A stretch of DNA of 64,000 bases, taken from the NCBI GenBank assembly GCA_027604185.1, contig JADGKB010000020.1, positions 62,001 through 126,000 of the forward strand, in the 5' to 3' direction. The DNA comes from Boothiomyces macroporosus (taxonomy: Eukaryota > Chytridiomycota > Chytridiomycetes > Rhizophydiales > Terramycetaceae). Each line of letters opens with the position of its first letter. The first letter of the stretch is position 1. This document shows, one piece after another, positions 1-12,066 of this stretch. Under the pieces are notes generated by a model. It was not told the DNA's origin, searched no databases, and saw only the letters and a list, made by a program, of their open reading frames with translations. The position numbers and the translations under genes are program-made.

Positions 1-2150
1 CATGGCTGAAAAAGCAGCTTGATGATTCTAGAGTATCAGATGAGGCTCGAGAGTCGGAAATAATGATTGCGCAAGTATTTTCCACTAATGTAGAATGAGC
101 CATCCAGTTTGTCACAAATTGAAACATATATCGAAGGACTGTACGAAGAAATCAAAGAAAAGATTCATTCAACTCGTTGCATATTGCAATTGGCCAAGAT
201 ACCTGAAAATATGCCGACTTTGGTTGCCAATGGTGAATATGTGCTAATGCAGAATCATTAATGAGCGCGTTATCTAGAGTACTAAGAGAAGATGGGCGAA
301 GGAGTATGGAATTAGTAACAAACATCATCTATATATTCTTTTGCTTCTCTAATTTCTCAGAGTTTCATCCAGTTATTACAGCAAATAAAGTGGGTGACAT
401 GTGTCTACGTATCGCCGATCAAGAGCTTACAAGATTCAATTTATTGGTTCAGGATATCCAAAAGTTTGAAGAAAGAGGTAATTGTTTATTAATCAGCTTC
501 TCTTACTCCTAATGATAAAACGATAATGGCACAACTGAGCCAGGAGCATTCAAAATTTCAAAATATGATTAAAAAGCAAGACCAGCTGCTCTTTGGTATC
601 CAATCTTAATCCTAGTATCGTTTCATCTGTTGCTAAACTTGGCAGAGGATTTGAATATTGAAGTTAAAATGATAAAGCGGGATATTATCAAATACTTGAT
701 TGAAATGCTGGATCGAAACACTCCGGAATTGCTGTTATTAATCGTTACGTTTCTAAAGAAGCTCAGTGTTTTTCAGGAAAACAAGGACCAAATGCTGAAA
801 TACTCAACTAAATTACTTGATAAACTTGAAACTTTGATTCAATCTGAGCATCAAGGGTTGCAAGGACTATCACTAAGACTAATCTTAAATCTATCTCATG
901 ACCACCAATTTAGGGATTTGTTTATCAAGCGAAACTTTGTGTCAAAGTTAGTAAATGGATTGAGCAAAAAGAACTATTTGATGGTGACGTTACAACTGCT
1001 CTACCAACTTTCGATTGATCAAGAAAATAGAGAATGCTCAGATTTTGCCGAAGCCATCCCTCACGTAAGAAAAAGTTAATGTAGATCCTCAGAATGATAC
1101 TGGAATACAAAGGCGATCGCGTAAATCTGGAAATTATGGCGCTGGGAATCAATATCACAACGGTTTACGAGTATTCCCGCATCATAGTCGAAGAGAATGG
1201 TCTAAAGTTTCTTTTAAAGAGAGCATTAAAAACTCGAGATCCGCTATTATTCAAGATGCTTCGAAATATGTGCGAACACGATGATATATCAATCAAGATG
1301 AGATTTTTGGACGGGATTGATGAGATGATGGTTTTATTGTTGAATTCAGCTGACAATCCGGATCTTATGGTTGAAATTCTAGGTGTTCTTGGCAACTTGA
1401 ATATCCCAGACTTTGATTGGGGGAAATTGGCAGCCTCATACAACTTGCTGGACTATTTGGCTGCAATTATAACAAAGTCTCTCAGAGGAACAGTAGAAAT
1501 ATCGGAGAGCATTGGCCAAGGGGTGGAAGAGAATGATGACATACTATTGCAAGCAATAATTGTGCTTGGCACCATGGCCAATGACGAAAATATTGCTCCA
1601 ATGGTCGCTCAAACCAGTATATTGAAAATACTAGTCAATACGATGATGAGTAAGTGATGATAATTATAGGTAAAGAAGAAGACGATGAAATCATTCTTCA
1701 AATTTGTTATTGCATTTATCAGTTTTTGTTGCAAGAATCAACGTGTAAAATATTAATCGGGATGACACGTAAAACATACTAACATTAGAAGTGATTGATT
1801 ACTTGATTGACTTGTTGTACGATCGTAATGTAGAAATTCGTAAAGTATGTGATGCTGCTTTGAGTATAATTGGAGAAATTGATGAAGAATGGGACCGTAA
1901 ACTGAGGAGGCAAAAGTTTACCTGGCACAACTCTGAATGGATCAAAATCATGACCCAGCAAGAGCCTACCGACTTGATTGAAGAGTCTGCGGTTATTTTA
2001 GGACCGCAAACCAGTCTGAATCTATCGCAGGATATGTATGACACGAAGCGTGAATATAGATCCCACAGTTACATAGATTCCGATGATGAGGATGACGATG
2101 AGAAGCCTGAAATCGGCGGCTCGAATGCACTGCTGTACGGCCCAATGTAG
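1..2150 (+). CDS. KAP3: Kinesin-associated protein 3, 5' end cut by window
   Basis: Non-motor armadillo-repeat subunit of heterotrimeric kinesin-2, which carries intraflagellar transport cargo. This copy starts mid-gene; the complete one is at 44,672-47,217. Recognisable stretches include RVLREDGRRSMELVTNIIY, LLLNLAEDLNIEVK and DRNVEIRKVCDAALSIIG, all collinear with animal KAP3, and the HNSEW block before an acidic tail. Eight exons are joined by introns at 75-93, 233-252, 478-496, 596-615, 1065-1084, 1650-1669 and 1769-1788, all 19 or 20 nt. Its presence argues that the organism builds a flagellum. Confidence 0.93.
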
Positions 2151-2180
2151 AAAAACCACAATAAAAATCTTTGTAAATCT

Positions 2181-3311
2181 ATGACTCCCAAAGCACCTGG
2201 AGGGGAAAAAGTTGAATTTGACCAGGAAACACAGTCCTATGTTTATACCGGTATTTAGCAACCTACTCAGATAGCTCTAATGTTACCTTTGATTTCGATA
2301 TTGAAAAGAAAGCCTGGTTTCCGCGTATTGATGAGACAATTATGGAAGCCCAGCAGTCAGTATACAGAGTGCCTGGAGTTGACGAAGCAGTAATTTAGAC
2401 TAATGAAAGGCACCGGTGATCAATCCATCGTTGAAGAGAAAGCAGGATAAACAAAATGGAATTATTGTAATTATCATTGACAAAGCAAAAAAAGCCAAAG
2501 CCTGAACCAGTAAAGAAGCACACTGCGGTATACGTAACTGGATTGCCTTCTGATGTGACAATGGATGATATGATTGATACATTCAAGAAGGGGGGTGTTT
2601 TTCTGTTGGATGCTCTAACAGGAGAGCCAAAGATCAAACTTTACCGCAACGAAAAGAATGAGCTCAAGGGTGATGCTTTAGTAATCTATCTGCGGGAAGA
2701 GTCTGTCAAATTGGCCTGCGAGTTGCTGGACGAAACATACATAAAGACGAGTAAGATTAAAGTCCAGCCAGCAGTTTTTGAAGATAAAGGAAAGAAGCCA
2801 ATGGAACATAGTATAGTGGACAAAAAATCTGTAAAGCAGAACGTGCTAAAGATGAAAAAGTAAGTCTTGCTAATGCAGACAATTGGAATGGTTTGATGAG
2901 ACTGAAACAATAAAGCCTTTGAAGGCAGTAGTCTTGAAGCACATGTTTTCACTAGAAGAAATAAATGTAGACTATACTAATTTAGGAACAACCCGACTTG
3001 ATTATCGATTTGAAGCAAGATGTTCGTGACGAATGCGAAAACTTTGGCCAAGTCACCAACGTTATTCTGTTTGATGTAAATATTTGTTAAATTAGCTGGA
3101 GCCGGAGGGTATCATGCTGGTGCGGTACAAATCTGATGCTAGCGCTCTCGCTTGTGTAGAACGAATGAACGGGCGATACTTTGCTGGTAGAAAGATTGAA
3201 GCTTACTTGTCCAAAGGAAACGACCACTTTAAAAAGTCGAAAAAGAATATGGAGGATGATGAAAAGAGACAAGAAGAGTATGGGAAATGGCTCGAAGAGC
3301 AAGATGACTAA
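2181..3311 (+). CDS. CUS2: Tat-SF1/Cus2-like U2 snRNP-associated RRM protein
   Basis: Splicing factor of the TatSF1/Cus2 family, which contacts U2 snRNA and SF3b1 and helps U2 join the branch site. Product about 337 aa. An N-terminal family block (EKKAWFPRID, about residue 40) precedes RRM1 (about 95-178, TAVYVTGLPSDVT, LKGDALVIYL) and a UHM-type RRM2 (about 222-300, VRDECENFGQVTNVILFD, GRYFAGRKIEAYL). The tail is acidic and lysine-rich. Six introns lie at 2251-2270, 2390-2409, 2467-2485, 2860-2878, 2967-2985 and 3076-3095. The start ATG is 30 nt past the KAP3 stop, so the two genes are packed head to tail. A branch-site factor is worth noting in a genome whose introns are minimal. Confidence 0.9.
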
Positions 3312-3404
3312 TATATTCAATTTCATTCTGATCACTTGTCCGTCGTTATTTGATACTTTTTCTTCCAATCAAGAGATATCACGAAACAAAAAACTAAATC
3401 AAAT

Positions 3405-4184
3405 CTATTCAATTACAACGTCAATGCTTTCCGCGGAAGTTTTTGGAACAAGAAGCGGTAGCCTTTCTCTATCAGTCGACTCTGAAGGGTATAGAACGTA
3501 GTGCTGGACAATAAAGATCAAATCAAAGAATATTGAAGTAAAGCCCATTCCAAACTTTACGGGATTACCAGTAATCCCAGTCCAGTTTCCAATCATCGAG
3601 CAGTCGATTACTTGCTGTCCGATGCTTAGAACGCCTCCTAGCAAATCAAGGAGGATGTTTTCAATGGACCACCCAACTGTAGACTGGTTCTGATAATTGA
3701 GAATTACTTGCGGCGTATATTTGATCAATGATATGGTCATCTTGATGAAAGAAAAGTAGTATAAACCATCAATCAACTGGATATAATTATTTTGAACTCC
3801 AAGAGTCATTCCTGCCATAAAGAATACCGCAACTGCAACAAACGACCGTGCCCAAGTGCTAGATGGAACTACTGTATGTCGATAAATGATTGTTTGAACA
3901 AGTGTTATTCCAGTCAACAGTAAAGCGTGGACTGCAAACACCACGTCGTTGATTTGTACCTGATTATACGATCCAAATCTATCATAGTATTGTTGCTGGG
4001 CATCCTTGGAGTAATAAAAAAAGATATTGTAAACTGCGTAGCAAATAAATCCCAGAAAGTTTAAATATACAAAGTCTAGTGATAATCCATCCACGCTTTT
4101 ACGAGTATAATTTAGTATGACTTGCGGGTAAAATGATAGCGACCAACTGAAAAAGTAGGTCCATCCGAGAATTTCTGACAGCAT
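3405..4184 (-). CDS. CTNS: Cystinosin, lysosomal/vacuolar cystine-proton symporter
   Basis: Exports cystine from the lysosome or vacuole with protons (cystinosin/Ers1 family). Single exon, 259 aa, seven predicted membrane helices. Two PQ-loops are clear: SWSLSFYPQVILNYTRKS near the N-terminus and LIKYTPQVILNYQNQSTVGW in the second half, followed by LLDLLGGVLSIGQQ as in animal cystinosin. The long glycosylated N-terminal luminal domain of the human protein is absent. The C-terminal tail carries ERLPLL, an acidic dileucine sorting signal fitting vacuolar delivery. It converges on CUS2 with 93 nt between stops. Confidence 0.92.
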   Translation of the reverse strand: MLSEILGWTYFFSWSLSFYPQVILNYTRKSVDGLSLDFVYLNFLGFICYAVYNIFFYYSKDAQQQYYDRFGSYNQVQINDVVFAVHALLLTGITLVQTIIYRHTVVPSSTWARSFVAVAVFFMAGMTLGVQNNYIQLIDGLYYFSFIKMTISLIKYTPQVILNYQNQSTVGWSIENILLDLLGGVLSIGQQVIDCSMIGNWTGITGNPVKFGMGFTSIFFDLIFIVQHYVLYPSESTDRERLPLLVPKTSAESIDVVIE

Positions 4185-4560
4185 TGAATTTGTGGGGGTG
4201 ATTTTTCCTCCCTTTATATTCAGGCGTTCGATGGTGTGAGAATGGCGTGATCAGATCCACCGCAAGTAATATATGGACCATGGGGCAGGGAGTAGACTAT
4301 GGATTCTTATGCGGATTTAAAGCGAGAACACCAATCATTTTCCTGTAATCCTTTGTATTTCTTACTGGTTATCAACTCAAAAGTAGCTAATTCCATTTTT
4401 CCGCATGTGTATTTTTCCGCGAATGAGTTTTTCCGCATAATGACTTTACACTTCATCTACATGACTTGCAGAAGGTTACATCCAAACTTGAACAATCCAT
4501 TCACTTAAGTGTCCCAATATCAAACCAAAGTTTTCCAAAATTTTTTCAACACTAAAAAAA
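4185..4560. other. Divergent spacer, cystinosin/OGG1
   Basis: 376 nt between the divergent starts of cystinosin and OGG1. It holds three evenly spaced copies of TTTTTCCGC (listed separately) and an A-rich leader just before the OGG1 ATG. I see no RNA gene or further coding region. Confidence 0.6.
4396..4436 (+). promoter_or_regulatory. Three TTTTTCCGC motifs at exact 16-nt spacing
   Basis: Copies at 4396-4404, 4412-4420 and 4428-4436, about 125-165 nt upstream of the OGG1 ATG. The first and third continue as CAT after the CG core. The element resembles an E2F-type site (TTTSSCGC) with one mismatch. The factor is an inference; the regular spacing is seen directly. The same motif recurs as an inverted pair at 32,880-32,929. 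Confidence 0.45.
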
Positions 4561-5499
4561 ATGACATGGTTTGACTTGAAAGTCCCACCAATAGAGTTAC
4601 GCTTAGATAAAACGCTTCCGACCGGCCAATGCTTCCGATGGGTAATTGCTACTAATATAGGTATAAAAATTTTAACTCAGATCCAAACAAATCCCAACGA
4701 ATGGACTATGGTGCTAAATAAACAGCTGATCACACTCAAGCAAACCCCAGAATCGATATTATTTAAGGCAGACGATGAAGAATTGGCGAGACAGACACTT
4801 GCGGATTACTTTCAATTGGATATTTGCTTGAAGGATTTAATGGAGCAGTGGTGCAAGGACAAGCAGTTCAAGAAGAAACAGATTGAAGGACTCAGAATGA
4901 TGAAGCAGCCGAAAATAGAGAATATATTCTCATTTATATGTTCCAGTAATAACAATATTTCCAGGATTACCTCACTCGTGAATAAGCTCAACAAGTACAT
5001 GGCTATTAACAAGGTTTGGTAAATACGTTGGATCTGTTGAAGGTGTGGATTTCCATGAATTTCCAGGAATAAACGAGCTGCAGGATGTGAAAGAGTCTGA
5101 ATTGCGAGAATTAGGATTTGGATATCGGGCAAGATATATAGTGGAATCTGTTGAATTGATTAGAGAGGAAGGGACAGAGTGGATAGAATCACTTCCAACA
5201 TTAGATTACCAGTCATGCAAGCAAGAATTGATGAAACTGTCTGGAGTGGGACCTAAAGTTGCTGACTGTATCTGCTTGATGAGTATGGACAAGATGGAAG
5301 CGATACCTGTCGATACTCATGTTTGGCAGATAGCAACTAGAGACTATGGTATGGCCAAAGGTAAGAATTTGAATGCCAAAGTGTATCAAGAAATTTCAAA
5401 GGGGTTTTACAACATCTTTGGACCTTATTGCGGGTAATATCAATCTTATTTAGGTGGGCCCACACGATCCTGTTTGCTGCTGACTTGAAGAAAAAGTAA
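4561..5499 (+). CDS. OGG1: 8-oxoguanine DNA glycosylase/AP lyase
   Basis: Base-excision repair enzyme removing 8-oxoguanine opposite C. Product 286 aa. TGQCFRW and FSFICSSNNNISRIT lie in the N-terminal half; the helix-hairpin-helix reads LSGVGPKVADCICL with the catalytic Lys after GVGP, followed by VDTHVWQIA with the catalytic Asp. It ends right after FAADLKKK, lacking the tail of mammalian OGG1. Introns are 4642-4680 (39 nt, apparently two stacked introns), 4995-5013 and 5434-5453. Removing the 39 nt restores the animal spacing FRW-IQTNPNEW, so it is intronic although its length is a multiple of three. ATG chosen as the first in frame after the promoter motifs. Confidence 0.93.
4642..4680 (+). 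other. Stacked mini-introns (19+20 nt) in OGG1
   Basis: The 39-nt intron divides exactly into 4642-4660 and 4661-4680. Each half has its own GTA start, a TAAT or TAAC box and a terminal AG. Removing only the first half leaves GTA TAA, an immediate stop, so both must go. It could also be one 39-nt intron with a chance AG/GT in the middle. Confidence 0.6.
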
Positions 5500-5707
5500 T
5501 TGTACAAACATATATTAGTGACATTTTCTTTCACCAAATAGATTGATCCAATAAACATTTTGTATTAGCATCCGTTGAAATGCATTAATCTGATCCAATA
5601 TCCATCTTTGGACAATTCAGGCTTAATTTCACAGACTACTACGCCATTGCAATCTCACGAGACTAAACAAGAAGCGTCTGCCCATCACATGAATCAACAG
5701 AAAGCTG

Positions 5708-5713
5708 TATAAA
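5708..5713 (+). promoter_or_regulatory. Possible TATA box of the cellulase gene
   Basis: TATAAA lies 30 nt upstream of the first usable ATG (5743). That distance is short for a leader, which adds to the doubt about where this gene starts. Confidence 0.3.
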
Positions 5714-5742
5714 TGATCACCAATTGGTAGTCGGACATTTTC

Positions 5743-7022
<1,280 letters not shown>

Positions 7023-7115
7023 AAATAAACAGAATTTGCTTGTTGAAATTATGCTATTTCATGATTTTACGACAGTATTTGCACTACAGCAACCAAGATA
7101 TGAAATTCAAGTTGT

Positions 7116-10100
7116 TTATTGTAGAGATTTTAAAATAATAGAAGCCTTTTCCTGACCTAATTGGTTCACAAAGGAGTTAAAGTTTGCAGAATATGCATTC
7201 TTGAAAGAAATGAGAAACTATGATTAACAGAATACTTACTTCAACGATTATGGATCTGGTGATCTTGTGCAATTGTTCTTGAGGGTCATCTAGCACATGA
7301 GCAAAAATATCAAAGATACGAGGCAACTGAGCCATTAGATATTCGTTGTTTGCCTTCAATTGATCTACTAATGCCTTGTAAATTGGTCTGTTTTCGGCAT
7401 AGTCCTTGGTCAATGGCAAGCATCCTAAAACAGCAGGTAATGCCAAGTCTAATGGAACAGCTGATGGATTTTTGATGATCATACGGCATAAACATCCACA
7501 AGCATTATCCTGCATATTTGTTTCAGAATTTGGATTGAAAAGCGGGTGCAACATTTGTAATATTGTAGGGTATGAACTAGAAACGTCGGCAGTCGTGTGG
7601 GTAATGAGAACACCGATTCCGAATGCAGCGTTGCTTTTAACTTCATCTTCTGTGTCCTGCAAACCTTTCAAGAAGAACTGCAATAGTTCATTTGTAAAGA
7701 CTGTGGAGCCTTCCTCCAACCCTTCAACAGTTTCTGCAAGAGCACCAATGGACATGCTTCTGTCTTGAACTGATGCATTCTTCTTGTAGTATTTGCTGAT
7801 GGCTGGGAAGAAGCGTTCAAAATAAGGAACAAATTGAGGACCAACAGCAGCAGCTAAAGCTCCAACAGTATCTGCAGCGGCACTGATAGTAAGAGCATCC
7901 AATTCTGCAAGATTTTCCTCGTCGTCTTGACCAAGAGACTCCCCAATAGAACTATAACCAACTTGGCAAGGGTGTTCTCCCTCCAAAATAGCGAGTAATT
8001 GGTTAGCCAATAGATCCAAATGAGTTCCAGAGTGAGTTTCGCCAGAGAAAGATTGGAAAATGGCAGCGGGACCCGTAATCTTTAGGGTTTCTCCTAGTTG
8101 TTGCAGAACTTGAGTAACTACATAACTACAGTCAAACAATGAATTACCGTTCTTCTTCATCTTTCAACATCAGCAAGATTCCTTCCATTGCCAACTTTCC
8201 AACATTGGAGACGTTTTCATGAACTTGCTTCTTCAGTGGAAGACCAGGTTCCCATTCGGATTGATCTCCCATTACATAGATTGTATTAAAGAATTTCAAT
8301 AAGCATCCTGCAGCATTGATTCTGACTCCGTCATGGTAGTGGTCCAAGAGTTGCAATGCGCAGTTGATTGATTCTGGCACAAAAGGCATGAATGCCAATT
8401 TGGTGGCTTCAAACAATTCTCCAAGAGTATCGATTGAAGATTCTTTTTCCTGAGCAACTCCAGTAGAAAACTTTGGAGTCTCATCTTCGGCTTCTCCGAT
8501 TGTTTCTTCGCCAGTATGCAGATCACTTTCATACGGTTCCTCTGAATTGCAAGACTGAATTATTTGAGGGACAATTGTTTGCAAGTAAGGGATGAATTCA
8601 GATTCAAATAGTTTGCCCAATACACCAAACAATACATAACTGCATTGATTAAGTTGAGGATGATCAAATTTAAGTCCATTGTAAACCAACTTCATGACTT
8701 CCTGCAAATGAGGCTACATTAATGTGTGATTACTCTAAAGATTTCAACTCCAACAGCAGTGGCAACCGCTCCAACACAGTCAGTAGCACAGCTTCTTAGA
8801 GGCAAATTATCAGTGTCTGCAATATTCATGAGAACCATCAATCTGGTCATCACTTCGTTAAAGTAAGGAATAAAATTCTAAATTAGGTACAATTACCTTT
8901 GAAGAAGCAAATGCAACTGATCCGATACAGTTAGTGGTGGTGATTTGCACTTTTTTGCTATCACTTCCCCAAATTGACACCAGCTTTTCCATCAGTCCAT
9001 TTAGATATGGAACAATATCCTCTCCCAGGTTTTCAATAAACACATCCAAAGTACCAAGAGCTTCACCATGAACAGAAGAGTCTTGATCATTCAGCAAGTT
9101 GAATAACAGTGGCAAAATGGTAGAGTGCTGTTCTGAAATTTCGGTTTCAAAGTCATCACAAAGAGAGCCTAGTGCCATACAAGCACCTTTTCTAACAGAA
9201 ACATGAGGGTCCTGCAATCCATGAACGACTAACTGCAATACTTCCTTGACATTTGGACGCATAAAGTCTGCTGCTCCTTCAATCAAGACAGCGATCGCAA
9301 GCATGGCAGCTTTTCTATCACCAGGATTAGCGCTTTGAATATTCTTCAAAACATGTTGCATGACAACTGGGAAAACTTGTTGAGGTGGGAAATGAGTGGA
9401 CAGCGAGTTGATTACTTGAACAGCTAATTTGGCAGGATAATCTTCATCTCTATTATCTGGTTCTTCTTCAGCTCCAATGATAAACATGGCTTCAATGATA
9501 TTTGGAATAAGTTTAGCCTTTCCGATTTTAGATCTTGCAGCCAAAATACACCAAATCAAGAAGGAAAGCGATCTGATTCTGATATCTTCTTCGTATTCCT
9601 GGTTTACAGAGATTCTTAAAAACAAGTTGATCAAATCGACAAAGTGCTTGGATAGTAAAGGTGCTTCCAGTAACAAAATGTCATCAAATACTGCAAAAAT
9701 CTTTCCTGCACTGTCATCATCATTAGCATCCAAACATTTTTGAAGAACAGCAACAATTGAAGGAATGAGTGCCTGGAATTGTTTTACTGAATTTGCATCA
9801 TCTGCATCTATAAAATCTGCAACTTTTCCCAATGCTTGCACGGTGGTAACTTGCACCATCAAACTTTCCGGATCATTAATAGTTCTAGTGAAAAGCGATA
9901 CCAAGTGAGCTAGGTAAGAGTCCATAGAGTCGGCAATGACATCAAAGAGTGAGTACAAGATATAGACACCCATTTCCCTATGAATGATGTGTGGGCTAGA
10001 GCATGATTCATAAAGGACATTAACTAAATCCTGCCATCTATTTTGAGTAATTTCATTCTTTGCAGTTTCAGCAACAACATGAGCCAAAGAGTGACGCACA

Positions 10101-10478
10101 ACAGCACTCTGCTCAGATACCACCATTTTCAACAAATTCTGTTTAATTCCTTCTCTAATTCCGGCATCCAAGCTTTCCCAAAATGCACCTTCATTCTTTT
10201 GCACCAGTTTACGAACTTCCACCGAAGCCAATTGTCTGATCTAAATTAAACAGCTGCTTACTCCTTGATTTGGATGGGTTGCAATAATATGAAATAGGGA
10301 CGGAATTGCTTGAACATGTGTAAAACAGTCGGTGCTGAGCTGTGCAGTGGCCTGAATTAGTGAGCAAATACATTCTTGATATCGGCGGTTGACGCAGCTG
10401 GATTTGCAACAACTTCAAAGAGCTGTTGGATAGCTGAAGCGAGCTGATCAATCGACTTTATTAGTTTAAAATTACCAT
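7116..10478 (-). CDS. KAP123: Importin-4/Kap123 karyopherin-beta
   Basis: Nuclear import receptor for ribosomal proteins and histones. Product 1,072 aa built of HEAT repeats. Diagnostic stretches include IRQLASVEVRKLVQKN, TRTINDPESLMVQVTTVQAL, CIGSVAFASSK and DEVKSNAAFGIGVL, collinear with yeast Kap123. Seven introns: 10456-10475, 10352-10371, 10241-10261, 8878-8896, 8714-8733, 8126-8147 and 7218-7239 (19-22 nt). The first intron directly follows the ATG, so coding exon 1 is three bases. This copy differs from copy B at two residues: Thr versus Ala (7,410) and Asn versus Asp (7,178) near the C-terminus. It converges on the cellulase with 93 nt between stops. Confidence 0.93.
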
Positions 10479-10966
10479 CCTCTTGAAAAAAATAAAAAAA
10501 ATAAATTCCAAGTGCAAAGCCAACCAGCTGCAGTACCAACAGACAGCTGTATAAATACTTTATTTAAATCGAATGTACAAACTATTGAGTTCATCTTACC
10601 TTGTGTGATTAAATTATTCTCAATATAAAGCCAATGCTGTCATTCTTACTCTTATTTATATGCAGTAAAGCAAAAGATAATCGGTTACAGCCAAACGAAA
10701 TATAATGGATTTTATGGTGTTTAAAAATCTACCGAATGCTATATTACATGGTGCGATGTTGCCATGAAGAATGTGGTCCATTAATGAATATTTTGTGAGT
10801 TTAAACGCGAGATATTGAGTAGCTTGAGAGGATTCTAAGATCTACATTCCAAGATAGCAACATTACATCATTGTCGATTTGAATTTTTAATTATCTCAGT
10901 GTTCAATGTCATAACCACCATGAAAAGCAAATATCCGCAATGATTGTTTTATTAGTGAAAATACAT
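10479..10966. other. Spacer between KAP123 start and SEC62 stop
   Basis: 488 nt, AT-rich, serving as KAP123 upstream region and SEC62 3' flank. I see no coding potential, RNA gene or repeat. Confidence 0.5.
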
Positions 10967-11699
10967 CTAAGCCTTCTTTGCTTTCTTTTTCTTGTCCCAG
11001 CTACAATTAAAAACAAATACCTCCACAATGGTTGGAAAGATTCGATAACACCAACATCGGCAAACAAGTTTGGAAAGAGCCATCCACCTCTACCCAAGAC
11101 AACCAACAGAATTACCCAGAGAATAGCCCTGATTACACCAAGAGCCATCAACAAGCCTAGTAGCCCTGTCATGAGTAAAGACACATAGTATGCACCTTGC
11201 CTCATGAATGGCGGCCATAGAGGGAACAGCACTCCAGCAAAGACAAGCAATAACACACCAACTCCCATAACCATTCCTTGAATTTGAGATGCTTGATATA
11301 TCCAAATATAATAGTTGTCTGGAGAAAAGTAATTGTCTTGAGCAGATTTGAGTGTTTTGCTTCCCGACTCTTTGACAACTTTCAATATTAATCCATGCTG
11401 TGCCAATTTCGCTAGGTGCGCTTCTCCTTCTGCCCTTCCTTCAATTGGAGCTCTCTTTCCGCCTTGCTTGTAAGGTTCCCTTAGCAATGCATTTACGGCA
11501 TGCTTCCCTTTGAAATACTCTACTCTCTTTCCGTTTAATTGACCCTTTCGTTGCTTTAATTTAGCCGCAGAGGATAGCAGCCAATCGGCAATGTCTTTGA
11601 CTGGTTTGGGGATCGTTTTTGGCTAAGTTAATTGCTGCTTACATTCAACGCAGGAACTGGAGGTCCGTGGTTACAATTAGGTCCATGCTGGTGCGCCAT
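10967..11699 (-). CDS. SEC62: ER translocon subunit Sec62
   Basis: Membrane subunit of the Sec62/63 complex for post-translational import into the ER. Product 230 aa: a cytosolic N-terminal domain (KPVKDIADWLLSSAAKLKQR, VEYFKGKHAVNALLRE), two adjacent membrane helices around residues 120-180 (GVLLLVFAGVLFPLWPPF and the LLMTGLLGLLMALGVIRAIL run), then LFPNLFADVGVIESFQPLWSW and a Lys-rich end. Introns at 11623-11642 and 11001-11020, both 20 nt; the second restores the conserved SWDKKKK tail in place of an unrelated extension. Start chosen at the ATG opening a His/Pro-rich leader before the first intron. Confidence 0.92.
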
Positions 11700-12066
11700 T
11701 TTTACAAGATTTGTTTACTTGATTTACTTTTTTCTCGAGTGGCGTTCTCACTGCTGGCAAGAAACTAGTGGAAAGGAATCCCTAGCGATTGGTGATAGAT
11801 ATTCAGCATGTGAATACTAGTGCATACAGAAACCGCAATAATCTAAAAGAGTAAAAGATCAACCGGGTATGGCTATTGACGCGAGCACGGCTGACGCGAC
11901 ATGAGAAGAAAAGAATTTAAAGTATTTTCAAGTATACCCAAGCTAGTAGTCCATGGTTAATCTACTGCATATAAAAAATCTAATCTTTTGAAATTTTCAT
12001 TGATGGTGTGCTGAGTCACTGAGATCAAAATTTTTTTCCAATTTTTCGTAGGTACAAAACTAATAA
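11700..12066. other. Divergent spacer, SEC62/TRA2
   Basis: 367 nt between two divergent start codons, presumably a shared promoter region. It has T- and A-rich runs but no feature I can assign. Confidence 0.5.
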
